A stretch of 64,000 bases of DNA from Bacteroides sp. M10. Its GTDB lineage: Bacteria; Bacteroidota; Bacteroidia; Bacteroidales; Bacteroidaceae. The notes below the pieces were generated by a model. That model was given only the letters and a program-made list of their open reading frames with translations. It did not search any database and was not told the DNA's origin. The stretch is taken from assembly GCF_014334015.1 (NCBI RefSeq), contig NZ_CP060488.1, forward strand, positions 6,220,501 to 6,284,500, given 5' to 3'. Shown one piece after another: positions 36,953 to 47,817 of this stretch (the stretch's first letter is position 1; each line of letters starts with the position of its first letter). A program made the position numbers and the translations under genes.

Positions 36953-38728
36953 TTACCAGCCGGGATTTTGAATCAATCCATATTTCTTATTGATTTCAGT
37001 CACAGGAAATGGCAATAAATACCAATATTCATTCCAATAATATTTAATATCATCACGCGTACTCACTGTATACTCGAAGCCACTTCCCACCTTCGTCGTT
37101 TCCAACATTTCCATAGGACGTGTAGCCCATTCAGCTCCTTTCTTATGACGTATCATATCAAAGTAGCGAATATCTTCCTGTCCGAATTCACGGGCACGTT
37201 CATCCAATAAGTAGTTCAGCAACGCATCACCTTGCGGCACTTTAGCAGAAGTTACTGACGGTAACCCAGCCCGTTGACATACCAGATTCAGATAATCATA
37301 AGCGGTCTTTCCAAATTCATCGGGTACATTAGCCTTTCCCAATTGATTCATAGCTTCGGCTATACTCAAATAAATTTCAGGCATACGAATTAAAGGACAA
37401 GAGTAGGGTTTACCTTTCATCTCATTCTTCTTATCACGAATAAACTTACGGAATCCATAGCCAAATTGAGTTTTCTTATTGACAGAACTTCCCGAACCAA
37501 ATCCTTCGCGTCCACCTTTATAGACTTCAGCCGTCCGGTTCTGCCATTTATCACCATTTACAAGCAAATTCTCATATAAACGTACGTCACGGGTCGGTTG
37601 CCCTTTTTCATCAAAAAACGGATGCGCACGATGGGTCTGATTATTCCAGTCAAACTTAGAACCATCCTCCTTCCATTGAAACATATCCGCATAATTTCCA
37701 CGCGGGATACCATAACCGGATTCATACATACGGAACGGCTTATCTACGCCATCATAGGTTCCCCAACGGAAAGAAGACATCACAACCTCCTGATTGCCTT
37801 TGGTAAAATAACCGTTTACATAGTCCTCTCTGGGATTCCCTGTATTTTCAATCCGATAATAATCACTATTCTTTTTGTTCAGACGCAAAAACTCCCTTCC
37901 TGCTTCCAAAGCAGCCTCCCAACGACTATCCTGCTGATTTCCATACCAACTTAAAAGTTCAGTAGCCGCTTGTCCGTCATAGTAAGGTGCCTTATTGTTA
38001 AATAATGGGCTGGCAACAAACAAGAGTAAACGAAATTTCAACGCTTTAGCGGCAGCCGCCGTCATGTGTCCATATTCCTCTGCCGTTGTATACCAAGGTA
38101 AATCGGTTGCCGCCTCATCCAGCAACGCCACTGTTTTATTGACTGTTTCTTCCAACGTCAAACGAGGAAATTGAAGTATTTCATCTGCTTTATACGCATG
38201 GTCTATCCAAGGCATGCCACCATAAAAACGAATCATTTGAGTGTAGTGAAAAGCAATGACTACTTTAGCTTCCGCTTTTCGGATACGCTTTTCATCATCA
38301 GTCATGTCGGGTACTTTATCTACATTTTCGATATAGATATAAGCTTTTCGTATACCAAAGGAAGGATTTCCTGTTACTTCAGTAATCTGAGAGTGAAAAG
38401 GGAAATAAGGAAAGTTAATACAACTAGAAGAAGAATTAAAGTCTCCGCGTGTCCATGAGATTGGTTGTGCATATCCTATATCAGTATATCCGTCCAAAAT
38501 AAGCCCCTCCGGATGGCAGCCTCTCAAAGTAGGCATAAAATCACACAAACTTTTATAAAACTGGTTCATGGCCTGATCCGCATATTTTTTGGAAGAAAAC
38601 ACAGTATCAATAGATACATCGTCACTATTAGGCTTCTCCAAAAAATTATCACCGAACTTCAGGTCTTCACATCCGATGAATAAACTAGCCAGAAGTCCGC
38701 CTAAAATAATTAAACTTTTGTTTTTCAT
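36953..38728 (-). CDS. SusD-like surface glycan-binding lipoprotein (SusD1)
   Basis: 591 residues. The lipobox region LASLFIGC gives the lipidated Cys at about residue 20. RagB/SusD domains cover the rest, with RMPEIYLSIAEAMNQLGKA and ERAREFGQEDIRYFDMIR near the C-terminus. It binds glycan at the cell surface and closes SusC1. Another ATG lies three codons upstream, one base from the susC1 stop. I prefer 38728 because it leaves room for a ribosome-binding site. Its sequence is clearly different from SusD2, so the two pairs need not bind the same oligosaccharide. Confidence 0.95.
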   Translation of the reverse strand: MKNKSLIILGGLLASLFIGCEDLKFGDNFLEKPNSDDVSIDTVFSSKKYADQAMNQFYKSLCDFMPTLRGCHPEGLILDGYTDIGYAQPISWTRGDFNSSSSCINFPYFPFHSQITEVTGNPSFGIRKAYIYIENVDKVPDMTDDEKRIRKAEAKVVIAFHYTQMIRFYGGMPWIDHAYKADEILQFPRLTLEETVNKTVALLDEAATDLPWYTTAEEYGHMTAAAAKALKFRLLLFVASPLFNNKAPYYDGQAATELLSWYGNQQDSRWEAALEAGREFLRLNKKNSDYYRIENTGNPREDYVNGYFTKGNQEVVMSSFRWGTYDGVDKPFRMYESGYGIPRGNYADMFQWKEDGSKFDWNNQTHRAHPFFDEKGQPTRDVRLYENLLVNGDKWQNRTAEVYKGGREGFGSGSSVNKKTQFGYGFRKFIRDKKNEMKGKPYSCPLIRMPEIYLSIAEAMNQLGKANVPDEFGKTAYDYLNLVCQRAGLPSVTSAKVPQGDALLNYLLDERAREFGQEDIRYFDMIRHKKGAEWATRPMEMLETTKVGSGFEYTVSTRDDIKYYWNEYWYLLPFPVTEINKKYGLIQNPGW

Positions 38729-38738
38729 AATAATCATT

Positions 38739-41700
38739 TTAAAAAGTTACATTCACTCCCAAACTGAAGATTTTCATAATAGGATATGTATTCGTATCAC
38801 GTGTCAATTCTCCTTCGGGATCAAAAACTTTTAATTTGTCAAATGTCAAAAGATTATAGCCAGTAAATTGAACGGTCAACTTAGAGGCACCGATTGCTTT
38901 TAAAATTTTCTGCTGAGTGATATTATATCCAATCGTCAAATTTTTGAGCTTTATGTATGAGGCATCTTTTAGCCATACACTTGATGTCTCCTGATTGGCC
39001 GAACTCGTAACGGACAAACGTGGATACACAGCCGTTGCTGCAGTTTCGGGTGTCCAACGCCCGTCAGCCATATATTGATAAAGTACCTGTCCCTCATAGA
39101 AAGGCCGCTTATAAGCATTCGCCATCTCGATATCACACTGTGCCACTCCAGTCCAATTCATAGAAGCAAAAAAGCCTTTATATTCTCCACCCAAATTTAA
39201 ACCGAAAGTGTAAGCCGGACGTTTGGGATTTCCTATTTTAGTCTGGTCGTCATTATCAATTATATTATCACCATTCAAATCTGCAAACTTAATATCACCG
39301 GGGTATTTTTTCCCTTGCGGTTGCGGCAGATCCGCACGAACATTACCATCCACATCAAAGTCATCCTCATTATAGAACCCTTGTGCCAGATATCCGAAAC
39401 GAGCTCCCACTTCATGTCCGGTGTGCCACATATAAGGTTCGTTCGGTTCTACTTCATCCTGATAAATAATCTTATTCTTAGAATAAGAGATATTTGTGTT
39501 TATATAATATGAAAAATCCCTAATATGGTCATTCCATTTTAAATCCACCTCGTAGCCGTGATTATTGACTTCACCCAAGTTCACCACAGGCAATATACCA
39601 TTCATTGCAATCAAAGAAGGGACCGTACTACGCTGTATCAGAATATCACGACGATTTTCCCGGAAATAATCTACTGTCAATTTCAAGCGGTCACTGAAGA
39701 AGTAAGCATCTATACCATAATTCTGTTTTAAAGCTGTTTCCCAAGTTACATTCGAATTTCCTAACATAAGTTCTTTCGCTGCTGCCTGATAGGCCGTATT
39801 TGTCAACCCGAAGATATACCCGTTCTTATCCTGATAAGCTTGCTGAAGCCAATCGGAATTATTTATAGAATAAGAGTCCGGCAAATAAAGGAAACGGTAA
39901 TCAGGATGGCTAGACATATTGTCATTACCAACCAATCCAACAGAAGCACGCACTTTTAGATAGGTCAAGAAATCGTTTTTGGGAATAAATTTCTCTTCTG
40001 TTATAACATAGCCGACAGAACCGGCAGGAAATGTACCAAAACGTTTATCCGGCGCAAAATTCTCGGAACCATTATAACCAATATTAAATTCCGCTATATA
40101 TTTCGACTTATAATCATAAGTCAAACGACCTACCAAACCAGCATAAGCAGTCGGGACATCCCAAAACTTATTAGGATAATTAGGATAGTACTTTTTACTT
40201 TGATTATATAGCAAGAGAGCTCCAACATTATGTTCCCCGAATTTATGATTATAACGGATACTTCCTTCCACATACCAGTCACGGGCACGACTCGTGTTTC
40301 CCGTTCCATACGTTTTCATCATATTCTCTCCTGTGATCCGATACACAAGACTCTTATCAAAATCAGGGTCCTTCACATCAAGACCTGAACCGTCTATTTC
40401 GGATTTATAAAAAGGAGTATACGTTTCCACATGTCCCCTTACGGTTTTAATGTAAGAATAATCTGTATTATACGCCCCTTTCACTTCAATAGAAAGCCCC
40501 TTTGTTATAAAATCCAGATTTTGAGACAGATTCAAATCGAATGTCATATTATTCGAGACTTTGCGGTCATAACCATACCCATAAAACTTATCAAAAACCT
40601 GATTTGCCATTGTCACTCCGGGAAAACGTGTACTCTGTGTCACCACTTTTTTTCCATCAACAACTCCTGGAGACGAGAATGGCAACGACCATGTAAGTTG
40701 TTTCCATACATTGCCACTACCTCCCGGGTCACGCTGGTTACCAACAATTCCGCCCATACCAAATTTTAATGTAGTGGTACGTGTAAGGTTTACATCGAGA
40801 TTGGCACGATAATTATAACGGGTATAGCTGTAATTGTTGTTATAATCAAGCCCGTCCAATTGTTTAAATAAACCATTCTGATACAAAAAGCCTAACGATA
40901 CAAAATAACGGATGTCTTTTGTTCCCCCCGAAATACTGACGTTATGTTGAGTTTGAACAGAAGCCTTATTCATCAAATAATCATACCAGTTCACATTAGG
41001 ATATAGAATAGGCTCATCTCCCAAACGAAAACGTTCCATATCATACTCCGAGAAAGCCAGTTGGTCATCGGCAACTCCGTCATTACGTTGAGCCTCTCTG
41101 AATAGAAAAGCGGTTGTATAACTGTCTGCCACATCCAGTATGCGTGTAGGCATCTGGATGCCGACATTCGAACTAACCGAGATTTTAGTTTTTCCTTCTT
41201 CCCCTCGGCGAGTAGTAACCAATATAACTCCGTTTGCACCACGTACACCGAATACGGCTGTAGCCGAAGCATCTTTTAAAACATTAATAGATTCTATCTC
41301 ATTAGGGTCCATCTGATAGAAAGAACGCTCTACACCATCCACAAGAATAAGCGGAGAAGCTCCTCCTTCTGTCAATGACCCCACACCACGTACAAATATT
41401 TTCGCATTGTCAGCTCCCGGTTGTCCACTTGCCTGCATAGAAGAAACTCCGGGCAACTGCCCTGCCAAAGAGTTGGTAACACTGGCACTAGGCGATTTCA
41501 GTAAAGCCTCTGTACCGACACTCGATATAGCACCGGTCAATGTGGCCTTCTTCTGCACACCATAAGCAACAACCATTACTTCATCCAGACTTTGGACATT
41601 TTCCTGCAAACGTACATTAATTCCCCTTCGGGAGTTTACTTTTATTTCTTGTGATTGATAACCGATAAATGAAACTGATAAAATAGAATTTCCATCAGGT

Positions 41701-41993
41701 ACCGTAATTGTATAACGACCGTCAATATCTGTGATAACTCCTGTGGAAGTTCCTTTCACTTGTACAGTAGCACCAATAATAGGTTCGCCACTCTCACTCG
41801 TAATGATCCCTGTTACCTTTATACTATTGTTCTGTTGCAAAGCGGAATTTACCCACTCTTTGCCGGTGTCACTGTCCGACCAAACCCGACCCGTCTCTGC
41901 GGAATAACAAACCTCCCCCCACAAAGACGACCTGATACATACGGCAATAAATAAAAATTTCCGCATGCGACAACCTGTTAAGATGTTTTTCAT
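38739..41993 (-). CDS. SusC-like TonB-dependent transporter (SusC1)
   Basis: 1084 residues. After a signal region it has a polar stretch (about 30-58), a carboxypeptidase regulatory-like domain (VTGIITSESGEPIIGATVQV), the TonB-box-like LDEVMVVAYGVQKK near residue 140, the plug (LILVDGVERSFYQMDPNEIE) and a barrel ending in GVNVTF. Unlike SusC2 it has every standard SusC hallmark. The signal region is unusual (two Cys and SSLWGEVCYS), and an internal Met at residue 10 is an alternative start. It is the first transporter gene after the fucosidase gene, 34 bases away. Confidence 0.94.
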   Translation of the reverse strand: MKNILTGCRMRKFLFIAVCIRSSLWGEVCYSAETGRVWSDSDTGKEWVNSALQQNNSIKVTGIITSESGEPIIGATVQVKGTSTGVITDIDGRYTITVPDGNSILSVSFIGYQSQEIKVNSRRGINVRLQENVQSLDEVMVVAYGVQKKATLTGAISSVGTEALLKSPSASVTNSLAGQLPGVSSMQASGQPGADNAKIFVRGVGSLTEGGASPLILVDGVERSFYQMDPNEIESINVLKDASATAVFGVRGANGVILVTTRRGEEGKTKISVSSNVGIQMPTRILDVADSYTTAFLFREAQRNDGVADDQLAFSEYDMERFRLGDEPILYPNVNWYDYLMNKASVQTQHNVSISGGTKDIRYFVSLGFLYQNGLFKQLDGLDYNNNYSYTRYNYRANLDVNLTRTTTLKFGMGGIVGNQRDPGGSGNVWKQLTWSLPFSSPGVVDGKKVVTQSTRFPGVTMANQVFDKFYGYGYDRKVSNNMTFDLNLSQNLDFITKGLSIEVKGAYNTDYSYIKTVRGHVETYTPFYKSEIDGSGLDVKDPDFDKSLVYRITGENMMKTYGTGNTSRARDWYVEGSIRYNHKFGEHNVGALLLYNQSKKYYPNYPNKFWDVPTAYAGLVGRLTYDYKSKYIAEFNIGYNGSENFAPDKRFGTFPAGSVGYVITEEKFIPKNDFLTYLKVRASVGLVGNDNMSSHPDYRFLYLPDSYSINNSDWLQQAYQDKNGYIFGLTNTAYQAAAKELMLGNSNVTWETALKQNYGIDAYFFSDRLKLTVDYFRENRRDILIQRSTVPSLIAMNGILPVVNLGEVNNHGYEVDLKWNDHIRDFSYYINTNISYSKNKIIYQDEVEPNEPYMWHTGHEVGARFGYLAQGFYNEDDFDVDGNVRADLPQPQGKKYPGDIKFADLNGDNIIDNDDQTKIGNPKRPAYTFGLNLGGEYKGFFASMNWTGVAQCDIEMANAYKRPFYEGQVLYQYMADGRWTPETAATAVYPRLSVTSSANQETSSVWLKDASYIKLKNLTIGYNITQQKILKAIGASKLTVQFTGYNLLTFDKLKVFDPEGELTRDTNTYPIMKIFSLGVNVTF

Positions 41994-42027
41994 ACTTTGA
42001 TAATATTAAATAGTTAAACAAAAAGTG

Positions 42028-43449
42028 CTAATACGATTTCTGCTTAAATTTGAAAACCAGCGATTCTTTCTTCAATCCTTTCGGCAGGGTCACTGTCACT
42101 TTGCCGTCTTTGGTCTGATATTTTACGCTACGACCGGTTTGAAGCAATACCATTTTGCCGGCAGGTTCATTTCCCTCCCAACCAATTTTTTGCGGTAATT
42201 CCATATTCTCCGGCAGCGCACAGATAGCATATAGTGTTTTTCCATCTTTATTGGCCGTGAACCAAATATTCCCACTTTGATAGACAGGAGTAGTACGTGT
42301 ATTATAGATGGCTTCACCATTTACTTTCAACCATTGCCCTATCTCTTTCAAGCGCTGTATCCCCTCTTCTTCGATAGTACCCTCTGCTGTAGGTCCTACA
42401 CCCAAAACCAAAGAACCTCCTTTGGCTACAATCTCCGCGAGAATGTTAATTACTTGGGCAGCAGATTTATATGGAGCATCTTTCCACCACCCCCAATGAT
42501 TGGTCAGTGTGATGCAACTTTCCCAAGGATGATCCAATTGCTGTTTAGGAATGGTCAATTCCGGCGTTTGATAATTTTCATTCCTCCCGGGTACAGTCCG
42601 GTCTACTGCTATCAACCCTGGTTGGCTTTCACGTGCCTTATCTATGATTTGGTCCATTTTTATATCTTCTTTGGGAGCTCTTACCCAGCCTCCGTCTAAC
42701 CAAAGAAGATCTACCCGACCATAACGTGTCATCAGTTCATTAATTTGATTAGCCGTATATTCCTGAAACCGTTTCCATTTGTCCGGATTCAGCTTGATAT
42801 CATAATTCACATTCCGTGTTGGCGTTGCCCTGTCTCTACTCCAGTAATCATTGCAGTGCCAGTCAGGTTTGGAGAAGTAAGCACCTATCATAAATCCTTT
42901 CTGACGGAAGGCATCAAAGACATGATAAGTCACATCTTTTAAAGGATTGTTTCTAAAAGGTCCTTTAGCTATTGAGAAATCAGTCTCCTTCGTATCAAAC
43001 ATACAAAAACCGTCGTGGTGCTTGGTGGTGAAAACCATATACTTCATGCCGGCATTTTTCATAATATCCGCCCATACTTCCGGATCAAACTTTGTTGGGT
43101 TGAAAGACTCGCTTAATCCCCAATACCACTTTTTAAAATCGTCATAAGGCATATCACCGAAGATTTTGGTACGGCGAGGAATAAATTTCTCTTCCGAGCA
43201 CAACAGCCACGACTCGAAAGTAGCGGGCACGGAATAAAGTCCCCAGTGGAACAGTACACCGAATTTCAAATCTCTCCATTGGTCTAATTTCTGCAGAACT
43301 GCCGGTTCTGTCGGATATTCATAGGAAGTTGATGATTTATGCACATATCCTTGATCTTTAATATCACTTTGCTGTGCATATACATTCCAGGAAAAAGAGA
43401 GTCCGAACAAAGTAGCCAATACTACTTTCATGTTTTTCATTTTTCTCAT
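42028..43449 (-). CDS. GH29 alpha-L-fucosidase, secreted
   Basis: 473 residues with a signal peptide ending near NVYAQ. It is a GH29 alpha-L-fucosidase by FGVLFHWGLYSVPA, AKYMVFTTKHHDGFCMFDT-like blocks and VDLLWLDGGW, where D252 is the expected catalytic nucleophile. A C-terminal beta-sandwich follows from about residue 370. It removes L-fucose from glycans in the periplasm or at the surface. It leads the SusC/D operon of the PUL, 160 bases downstream of the HTCS gene. Met4 and Met7 are alternative starts and do not change the product. Confidence 0.93.
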   Translation of the reverse strand: MRKMKNMKVVLATLFGLSFSWNVYAQQSDIKDQGYVHKSSTSYEYPTEPAVLQKLDQWRDLKFGVLFHWGLYSVPATFESWLLCSEEKFIPRRTKIFGDMPYDDFKKWYWGLSESFNPTKFDPEVWADIMKNAGMKYMVFTTKHHDGFCMFDTKETDFSIAKGPFRNNPLKDVTYHVFDAFRQKGFMIGAYFSKPDWHCNDYWSRDRATPTRNVNYDIKLNPDKWKRFQEYTANQINELMTRYGRVDLLWLDGGWVRAPKEDIKMDQIIDKARESQPGLIAVDRTVPGRNENYQTPELTIPKQQLDHPWESCITLTNHWGWWKDAPYKSAAQVINILAEIVAKGGSLVLGVGPTAEGTIEEEGIQRLKEIGQWLKVNGEAIYNTRTTPVYQSGNIWFTANKDGKTLYAICALPENMELPQKIGWEGNEPAGKMVLLQTGRSVKYQTKDGKVTVTLPKGLKKESLVFKFKQKSY

Positions 43450-43530
43450 ACTTATCGTTGTTTTAGAGGTTTTAAATTCCTCCGCTAAGATATGAGGATT
43501 AGAATGAAAGAGTGTTTTGTATCATTTTTT

Positions 43531-43539
43531 GTTTGTCCG
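43531..43539 (-). promoter_or_regulatory. TTTGTCCG motif upstream of the fucosidase/SusC operon
   Basis: The gap 43450-43608 has no good TAnnTTTG box. It does hold GTTTGTCCG (plus strand), about 80 bases upstream of the fucosidase start. The same TGTCCG core occurs twice upstream of the GH88 gene. It may be a binding site for the locus regulator, which is inference from position and repetition only. Confidence 0.35.
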
Positions 43540-43608
43540 ATAACTGCCAAAAGAGTGCTAAAAACTATCAAAGTTTTTTAGATTTTATTCAGAAGAGCTT
43601 TCTGAACA

Positions 43609-46600
43609 CTATTTTCTCTGCTTTTTCACATAATCCGAAGGCAGGCATCCCATATACTTTTTAAAACTGGTAGAGAAATAAGACCGGGATGCAAAGCCGA
43701 CCATGGCGCTTACTTCTGATATGGAGTAATGACCATCCAACAATAATTTGCAAGCCATATTGAAACGTATTCGCCGAATAAAATTTGCCGGTGGTTCACC
43801 CGATATAGAATTCATTTTGTAGTATAGTGACGAACGGCTCATAAAGAGTTTCTCCGCAAGATCATCAGCCGTAAAGTCCTCATCAGAGATGTTTTCTTCC
43901 ACAGTCTGAATAGCTTTGGTAATAAATTCTTCGTCCAGTTTATTTGAAGTCATTTTTGCCGCATCAATATCAATCGTACTGGAATAATAATATCTCAAAC
44001 GCTGCCTGGCCTTCAGGATATTATTAATCTTCCCTTTCAGGAGGTACATAGAGAAAGGTTTGGGAATATAATCGTCTGCACCTGCCTGAATACCGGCAGT
44101 CTGCGCCTCAAGACTACCTTTCGCTGACAACAGAATAACCGGAATATGGCAAGTTTGCATGTTCTTTTTCACAATCTCACATAACTTAATACCGTCTATT
44201 CCCGGCATCATGACATCAGAAAGAATTAAATCCACTTTCTGTTCCTTCATCATTTCCAAAGCTTCCTCCCCGCTTCCAGCTATCAATGTGATGTATTCCG
44301 ATTTGAAATTATTCTTCAAATAATCAACCATTTCCTTATTATCATCCACCAGCAGGATAGTCGCTCTCCCTTCCTCTTCCCCACTTTCTTGTTTCTCCAG
44401 ATCAGCAGAAGGGAGCATAATCTCTTCCATATATGAAACGTCCAAAGATGGTATCGGTTCAGATAAAGAGAGTGATGCTTCTTTATCTTGTCTTTGTTCT
44501 TCAGCCGGAAACACCTGAATATCCGCCGGCAAAGCCACTTTGAATTCTGTAAATTTCCCGGTTTCACTCACCACTTCTATTGTACCCCGATGCTTATCTA
44601 CCAACAATTTTACCAAAGACAAACCAATGCCAGAACCTTTCTGATTATCATCCACCTGATAAAAGCGTTCAAAAATACGGGAAAGTTTCTCTATAGGAAT
44701 CCCTATGCCATTATCACGTATCGTAAATCCGTAAGCAGTTTCCTTTTTCCACAAGGATAATGAAATTTCTCCACCATCAGGAGTAAACTTAAACGCATTG
44801 GAAAGTAAATTCATCAATATAGTTTCCAAATACATCCTGTCGACAGGAAGTAATTCATCTTTCAAATCCGAACTGAAATGAAAATTAATGTCTCGTTTCC
44901 TTGCATTTTCTTTAAACAAATTGAATACATTCATTGACATACTCTCAACGGGTCCTGAAACTATATTAATAGGTAATGTTCCCGACTCCGCCTTCCTAAA
45001 GTCAAGTAACTGGTTGACAATATGTAGTAACCTCTGCCCATTCTTATAAACATAAGATAGTTTTTGTTGTATGCCAGGCTCAAAAGAGTTCTTCTCTCCC
45101 AGCAATTCTTCCAACGGAGCCAATATCAGGCTTAAAGGTGTCCGCAATTCATGAGACATATTAATATAAAAACGAACTTTCTCTTGGCTGATTTCTTCAA
45201 TTTTATTCCGTTCGATATGCTCAATCTGTACCTGCATTCTCATCTTGGCACGAACAACAAAGAAATAAAATATAAAAACTAAAACACTAAGAATGAAGAA
45301 AAAGAACAGAGTTTTAGCCCACCACGTCTGATACCACATCGGAAGAATATCAATAAAAAACTCTGCTGGTGTTTCAGACCACTGTCCACTGTCACTACAA
45401 GCCTTCACTTTAAAAATATATCTACCCGGAGACAAATTCCAATAGTTCACCCCACGGCTTCCCGCCCATACATCATAAATCCAGTCCGAATCGTAACCTT
45501 CCAGCTTATACGCAAATTTGTTACGGCTGTTTGACAGGTAATTAATTACAGAAAAAGTGATTCTGAACATTTTAAGTTCTGAAGGAAAAGAGACACCCAG
45601 CAATTTTCCGTTGTCCGCTTGGTAAAAATCAATATCTCCGTCTTTTGCTTGTCTTATGGGGTGATTCTGTATGGACAATCCCGTTATTACCGCATTGGGG
45701 GTAAAAGGACTGTCGGAGAAATGATCGGGATTGAAAAAAACGACTCCATTCAAAGTACCTAAAAAGAAAGTGCCGTCTCTTGAACTGCATACTGCCGATT
45801 GCATAAACTGATTATGCGGCAGACCATCTTGTTTGATATAGTTGCAGAAATTCCTTTTTTGCAAATCAAAACAAGAAAGCCCTCTGCTCGTTGTAAGCCA
45901 CAACCGCCCCTTTTTATCTTCCAAAATACCACTAATGCAATCATTAGGCAAACCGTCGCTCATAGAATAACGCTCCCACGAGAAAGAAGTTCCCTCTTTA
46001 TAACGATACAACCCGGAAGAAGTACCTACCCAAATGGCATGGCTGCTGTCTTCATATACGCACAATGCTTGTATCAGCCCAAGAGAATAAGCCTCTGCCG
46101 AATCAGTCATCACATGTAGTTCTCCATCAGCACACATATACAAACTTTCTTCCGTTCCAATCCAGATACGCTGTTTTGAATCACGAAACAAAGTAGAGAC
46201 CAGCACTCCTTTCAATTGAGAATATCTTAAAGCCAAAGGATGCAAAGACATTTCTTTTGTTTGATAATTAAAACGATACAAACCAGCCATCGAACCCACC
46301 CAAAGGGTGCCGTCTTCTCCATCCAACAGTGAATAGCAGCTATTTCCCAACGACGCGGCACCGGGAATATCATAATTACTTATACGCCCGGTCGTCACAT
46401 CCAAATGGCTCATCCCTCCGTTATGCGTACCTATATAAACAGAACCGCTTTTTTCAGGAAACACACATTTAATGTTATTCGACCGTAAGGAGTTAGTTTT
46501 GTTTTCCTTACCGGAATAACAAGTAAAATGCCCGGTTCTCCTATCATAATGATTCAACCCGCCGTCATTTGTACCAATCCAAAGATTATTATTAAAAGGA

Positions 46601-47694
46601 TCTTCCGCAATGCAACTAATAGTATTATCGCTCAAGGAATTGCGGCAGACAGAATGTTGTAGGATACGAAAGTCGGGAGCCAATACATGATAATAATTAA
46701 GTCCTCCGTGGTAAGTGCCTACCCACATTCCTCCCTGGTGATCCCTCATAAGAGAACGTACTGAATTATGTCCCAAAGAAGAGGGATCATCATAAGAAAA
46801 TCGATATGGTGAAATACTTTCCGTATCCGGTTGAAGAATCAGCAACCCTTCTACTGTTCCAATCCATAACCGTCCCCGGTCATCCAACTGCAAGGCCCGG
46901 ACAGCATCAGAAATAAACTGTTTCGGATGACTTTTCCGGTTATAATGTTCTCGAACCTGAAATTTATCATCTATCAAATATACCCCGTTCGTCAAAGAAG
47001 CTAACCAACAATTCCGGGTTTTATCATCATAAATGATATCAGATATTACTTCATTTTTCAGTTCAGGAAGTAATTGAACAATATTACCATTACGGAAATA
47101 ATAGAAATAAATACCTTTTGAGGTACCAAGTAATGCCCCGTCCCCTATCGCACGAACGGCATAAACGCTCTTTCCTTCCAACTGGGGAAGAATATTCATC
47201 TTGCCATCTGCTTTCTCAAAAAGAACCAATCCTCGATTAGTACCTAACAACAGTTGCTCTCTGTCTAACGGCTCTTCTATTGCAAACACCTGAACCGACT
47301 GATTGCCCGGCAATGAGTAATTTGTAAAATCATTACCTATAATATTATACCGGGAAAGTCCAACCATCGTCCCTGCCCATACGGTTCCCTTGCGGTCAGT
47401 ATAAAGAGAATAGATATAGTTATTCCCCAAACTGGCTGTATCACCCAAAGATTTATAAAAGGATGCAAACCGGAAGCCATCATGCCAATTCAATCCCTCA
47501 GTAGTACCTACCCATATCTTATTATTATGATCCTGGGTTAAAGCAAGCACCGTATTATACGACAGCCCATCGTCTACGGACAAACGTTTAAAATGAATCG
47601 AAGTTTCATCTGCCCATAAAATAGCAATCGGAACAATTTGGAAATAGAGGAATAAAACAATCAAATAACAAATGCGTATATATCGGTTTTTCAT
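43609..47694 (-). CDS. PUL hybrid two-component system sensor/regulator (HTCS)
   Basis: 1361 residues. A signal anchor and propeller domains occupy most of residues 30-700 (repeats with WIGT and WVGT signatures), followed by a Y_Y_Y domain at about 700-775 and a membrane helix at about 785-810. The kinase has H848 in MSHELRTP. The receiver has D1160 in SDVMMPGIDG. An AraC-type DNA-binding domain covers about 1255-1360. It should bind an oligosaccharide in the periplasm and activate the neighbouring GH29-SusC/D operon and perhaps the GH88 gene. It lies between these two units on the same strand and has its own -7 box. Confidence 0.96.
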   Translation of the reverse strand: MKNRYIRICYLIVLFLYFQIVPIAILWADETSIHFKRLSVDDGLSYNTVLALTQDHNNKIWVGTTEGLNWHDGFRFASFYKSLGDTASLGNNYIYSLYTDRKGTVWAGTMVGLSRYNIIGNDFTNYSLPGNQSVQVFAIEEPLDREQLLLGTNRGLVLFEKADGKMNILPQLEGKSVYAVRAIGDGALLGTSKGIYFYYFRNGNIVQLLPELKNEVISDIIYDDKTRNCWLASLTNGVYLIDDKFQVREHYNRKSHPKQFISDAVRALQLDDRGRLWIGTVEGLLILQPDTESISPYRFSYDDPSSLGHNSVRSLMRDHQGGMWVGTYHGGLNYYHVLAPDFRILQHSVCRNSLSDNTISCIAEDPFNNNLWIGTNDGGLNHYDRRTGHFTCYSGKENKTNSLRSNNIKCVFPEKSGSVYIGTHNGGMSHLDVTTGRISNYDIPGAASLGNSCYSLLDGEDGTLWVGSMAGLYRFNYQTKEMSLHPLALRYSQLKGVLVSTLFRDSKQRIWIGTEESLYMCADGELHVMTDSAEAYSLGLIQALCVYEDSSHAIWVGTSSGLYRYKEGTSFSWERYSMSDGLPNDCISGILEDKKGRLWLTTSRGLSCFDLQKRNFCNYIKQDGLPHNQFMQSAVCSSRDGTFFLGTLNGVVFFNPDHFSDSPFTPNAVITGLSIQNHPIRQAKDGDIDFYQADNGKLLGVSFPSELKMFRITFSVINYLSNSRNKFAYKLEGYDSDWIYDVWAGSRGVNYWNLSPGRYIFKVKACSDSGQWSETPAEFFIDILPMWYQTWWAKTLFFFFILSVLVFIFYFFVVRAKMRMQVQIEHIERNKIEEISQEKVRFYINMSHELRTPLSLILAPLEELLGEKNSFEPGIQQKLSYVYKNGQRLLHIVNQLLDFRKAESGTLPINIVSGPVESMSMNVFNLFKENARKRDINFHFSSDLKDELLPVDRMYLETILMNLLSNAFKFTPDGGEISLSLWKKETAYGFTIRDNGIGIPIEKLSRIFERFYQVDDNQKGSGIGLSLVKLLVDKHRGTIEVVSETGKFTEFKVALPADIQVFPAEEQRQDKEASLSLSEPIPSLDVSYMEEIMLPSADLEKQESGEEEGRATILLVDDNKEMVDYLKNNFKSEYITLIAGSGEEALEMMKEQKVDLILSDVMMPGIDGIKLCEIVKKNMQTCHIPVILLSAKGSLEAQTAGIQAGADDYIPKPFSMYLLKGKINNILKARQRLRYYYSSTIDIDAAKMTSNKLDEEFITKAIQTVEENISDEDFTADDLAEKLFMSRSSLYYKMNSISGEPPANFIRRIRFNMACKLLLDGHYSISEVSAMVGFASRSYFSTSFKKYMGCLPSDYVKKQRK

Positions 47695-47728
47695 AAGTAA
47701 TCACAATTCAATAACACTTTAACTAAAG

Positions 47729-47736
47729 CAAAGATA
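47729..47736 (-). promoter_or_regulatory. Promoter of the PUL regulator, -7 box
   Basis: On the minus strand this reads TATCTTTG, 34 bases before the HTCS start. The -33 box is not clear. Confidence 0.6.
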
Positions 47737-47817
47737 TGTATTTCCAATAGAATCCAGAATAACTCATTTGTTAAAATCCAGCTATTACCAAACTACAATT
47801 GCCATAAACGCCTCATT

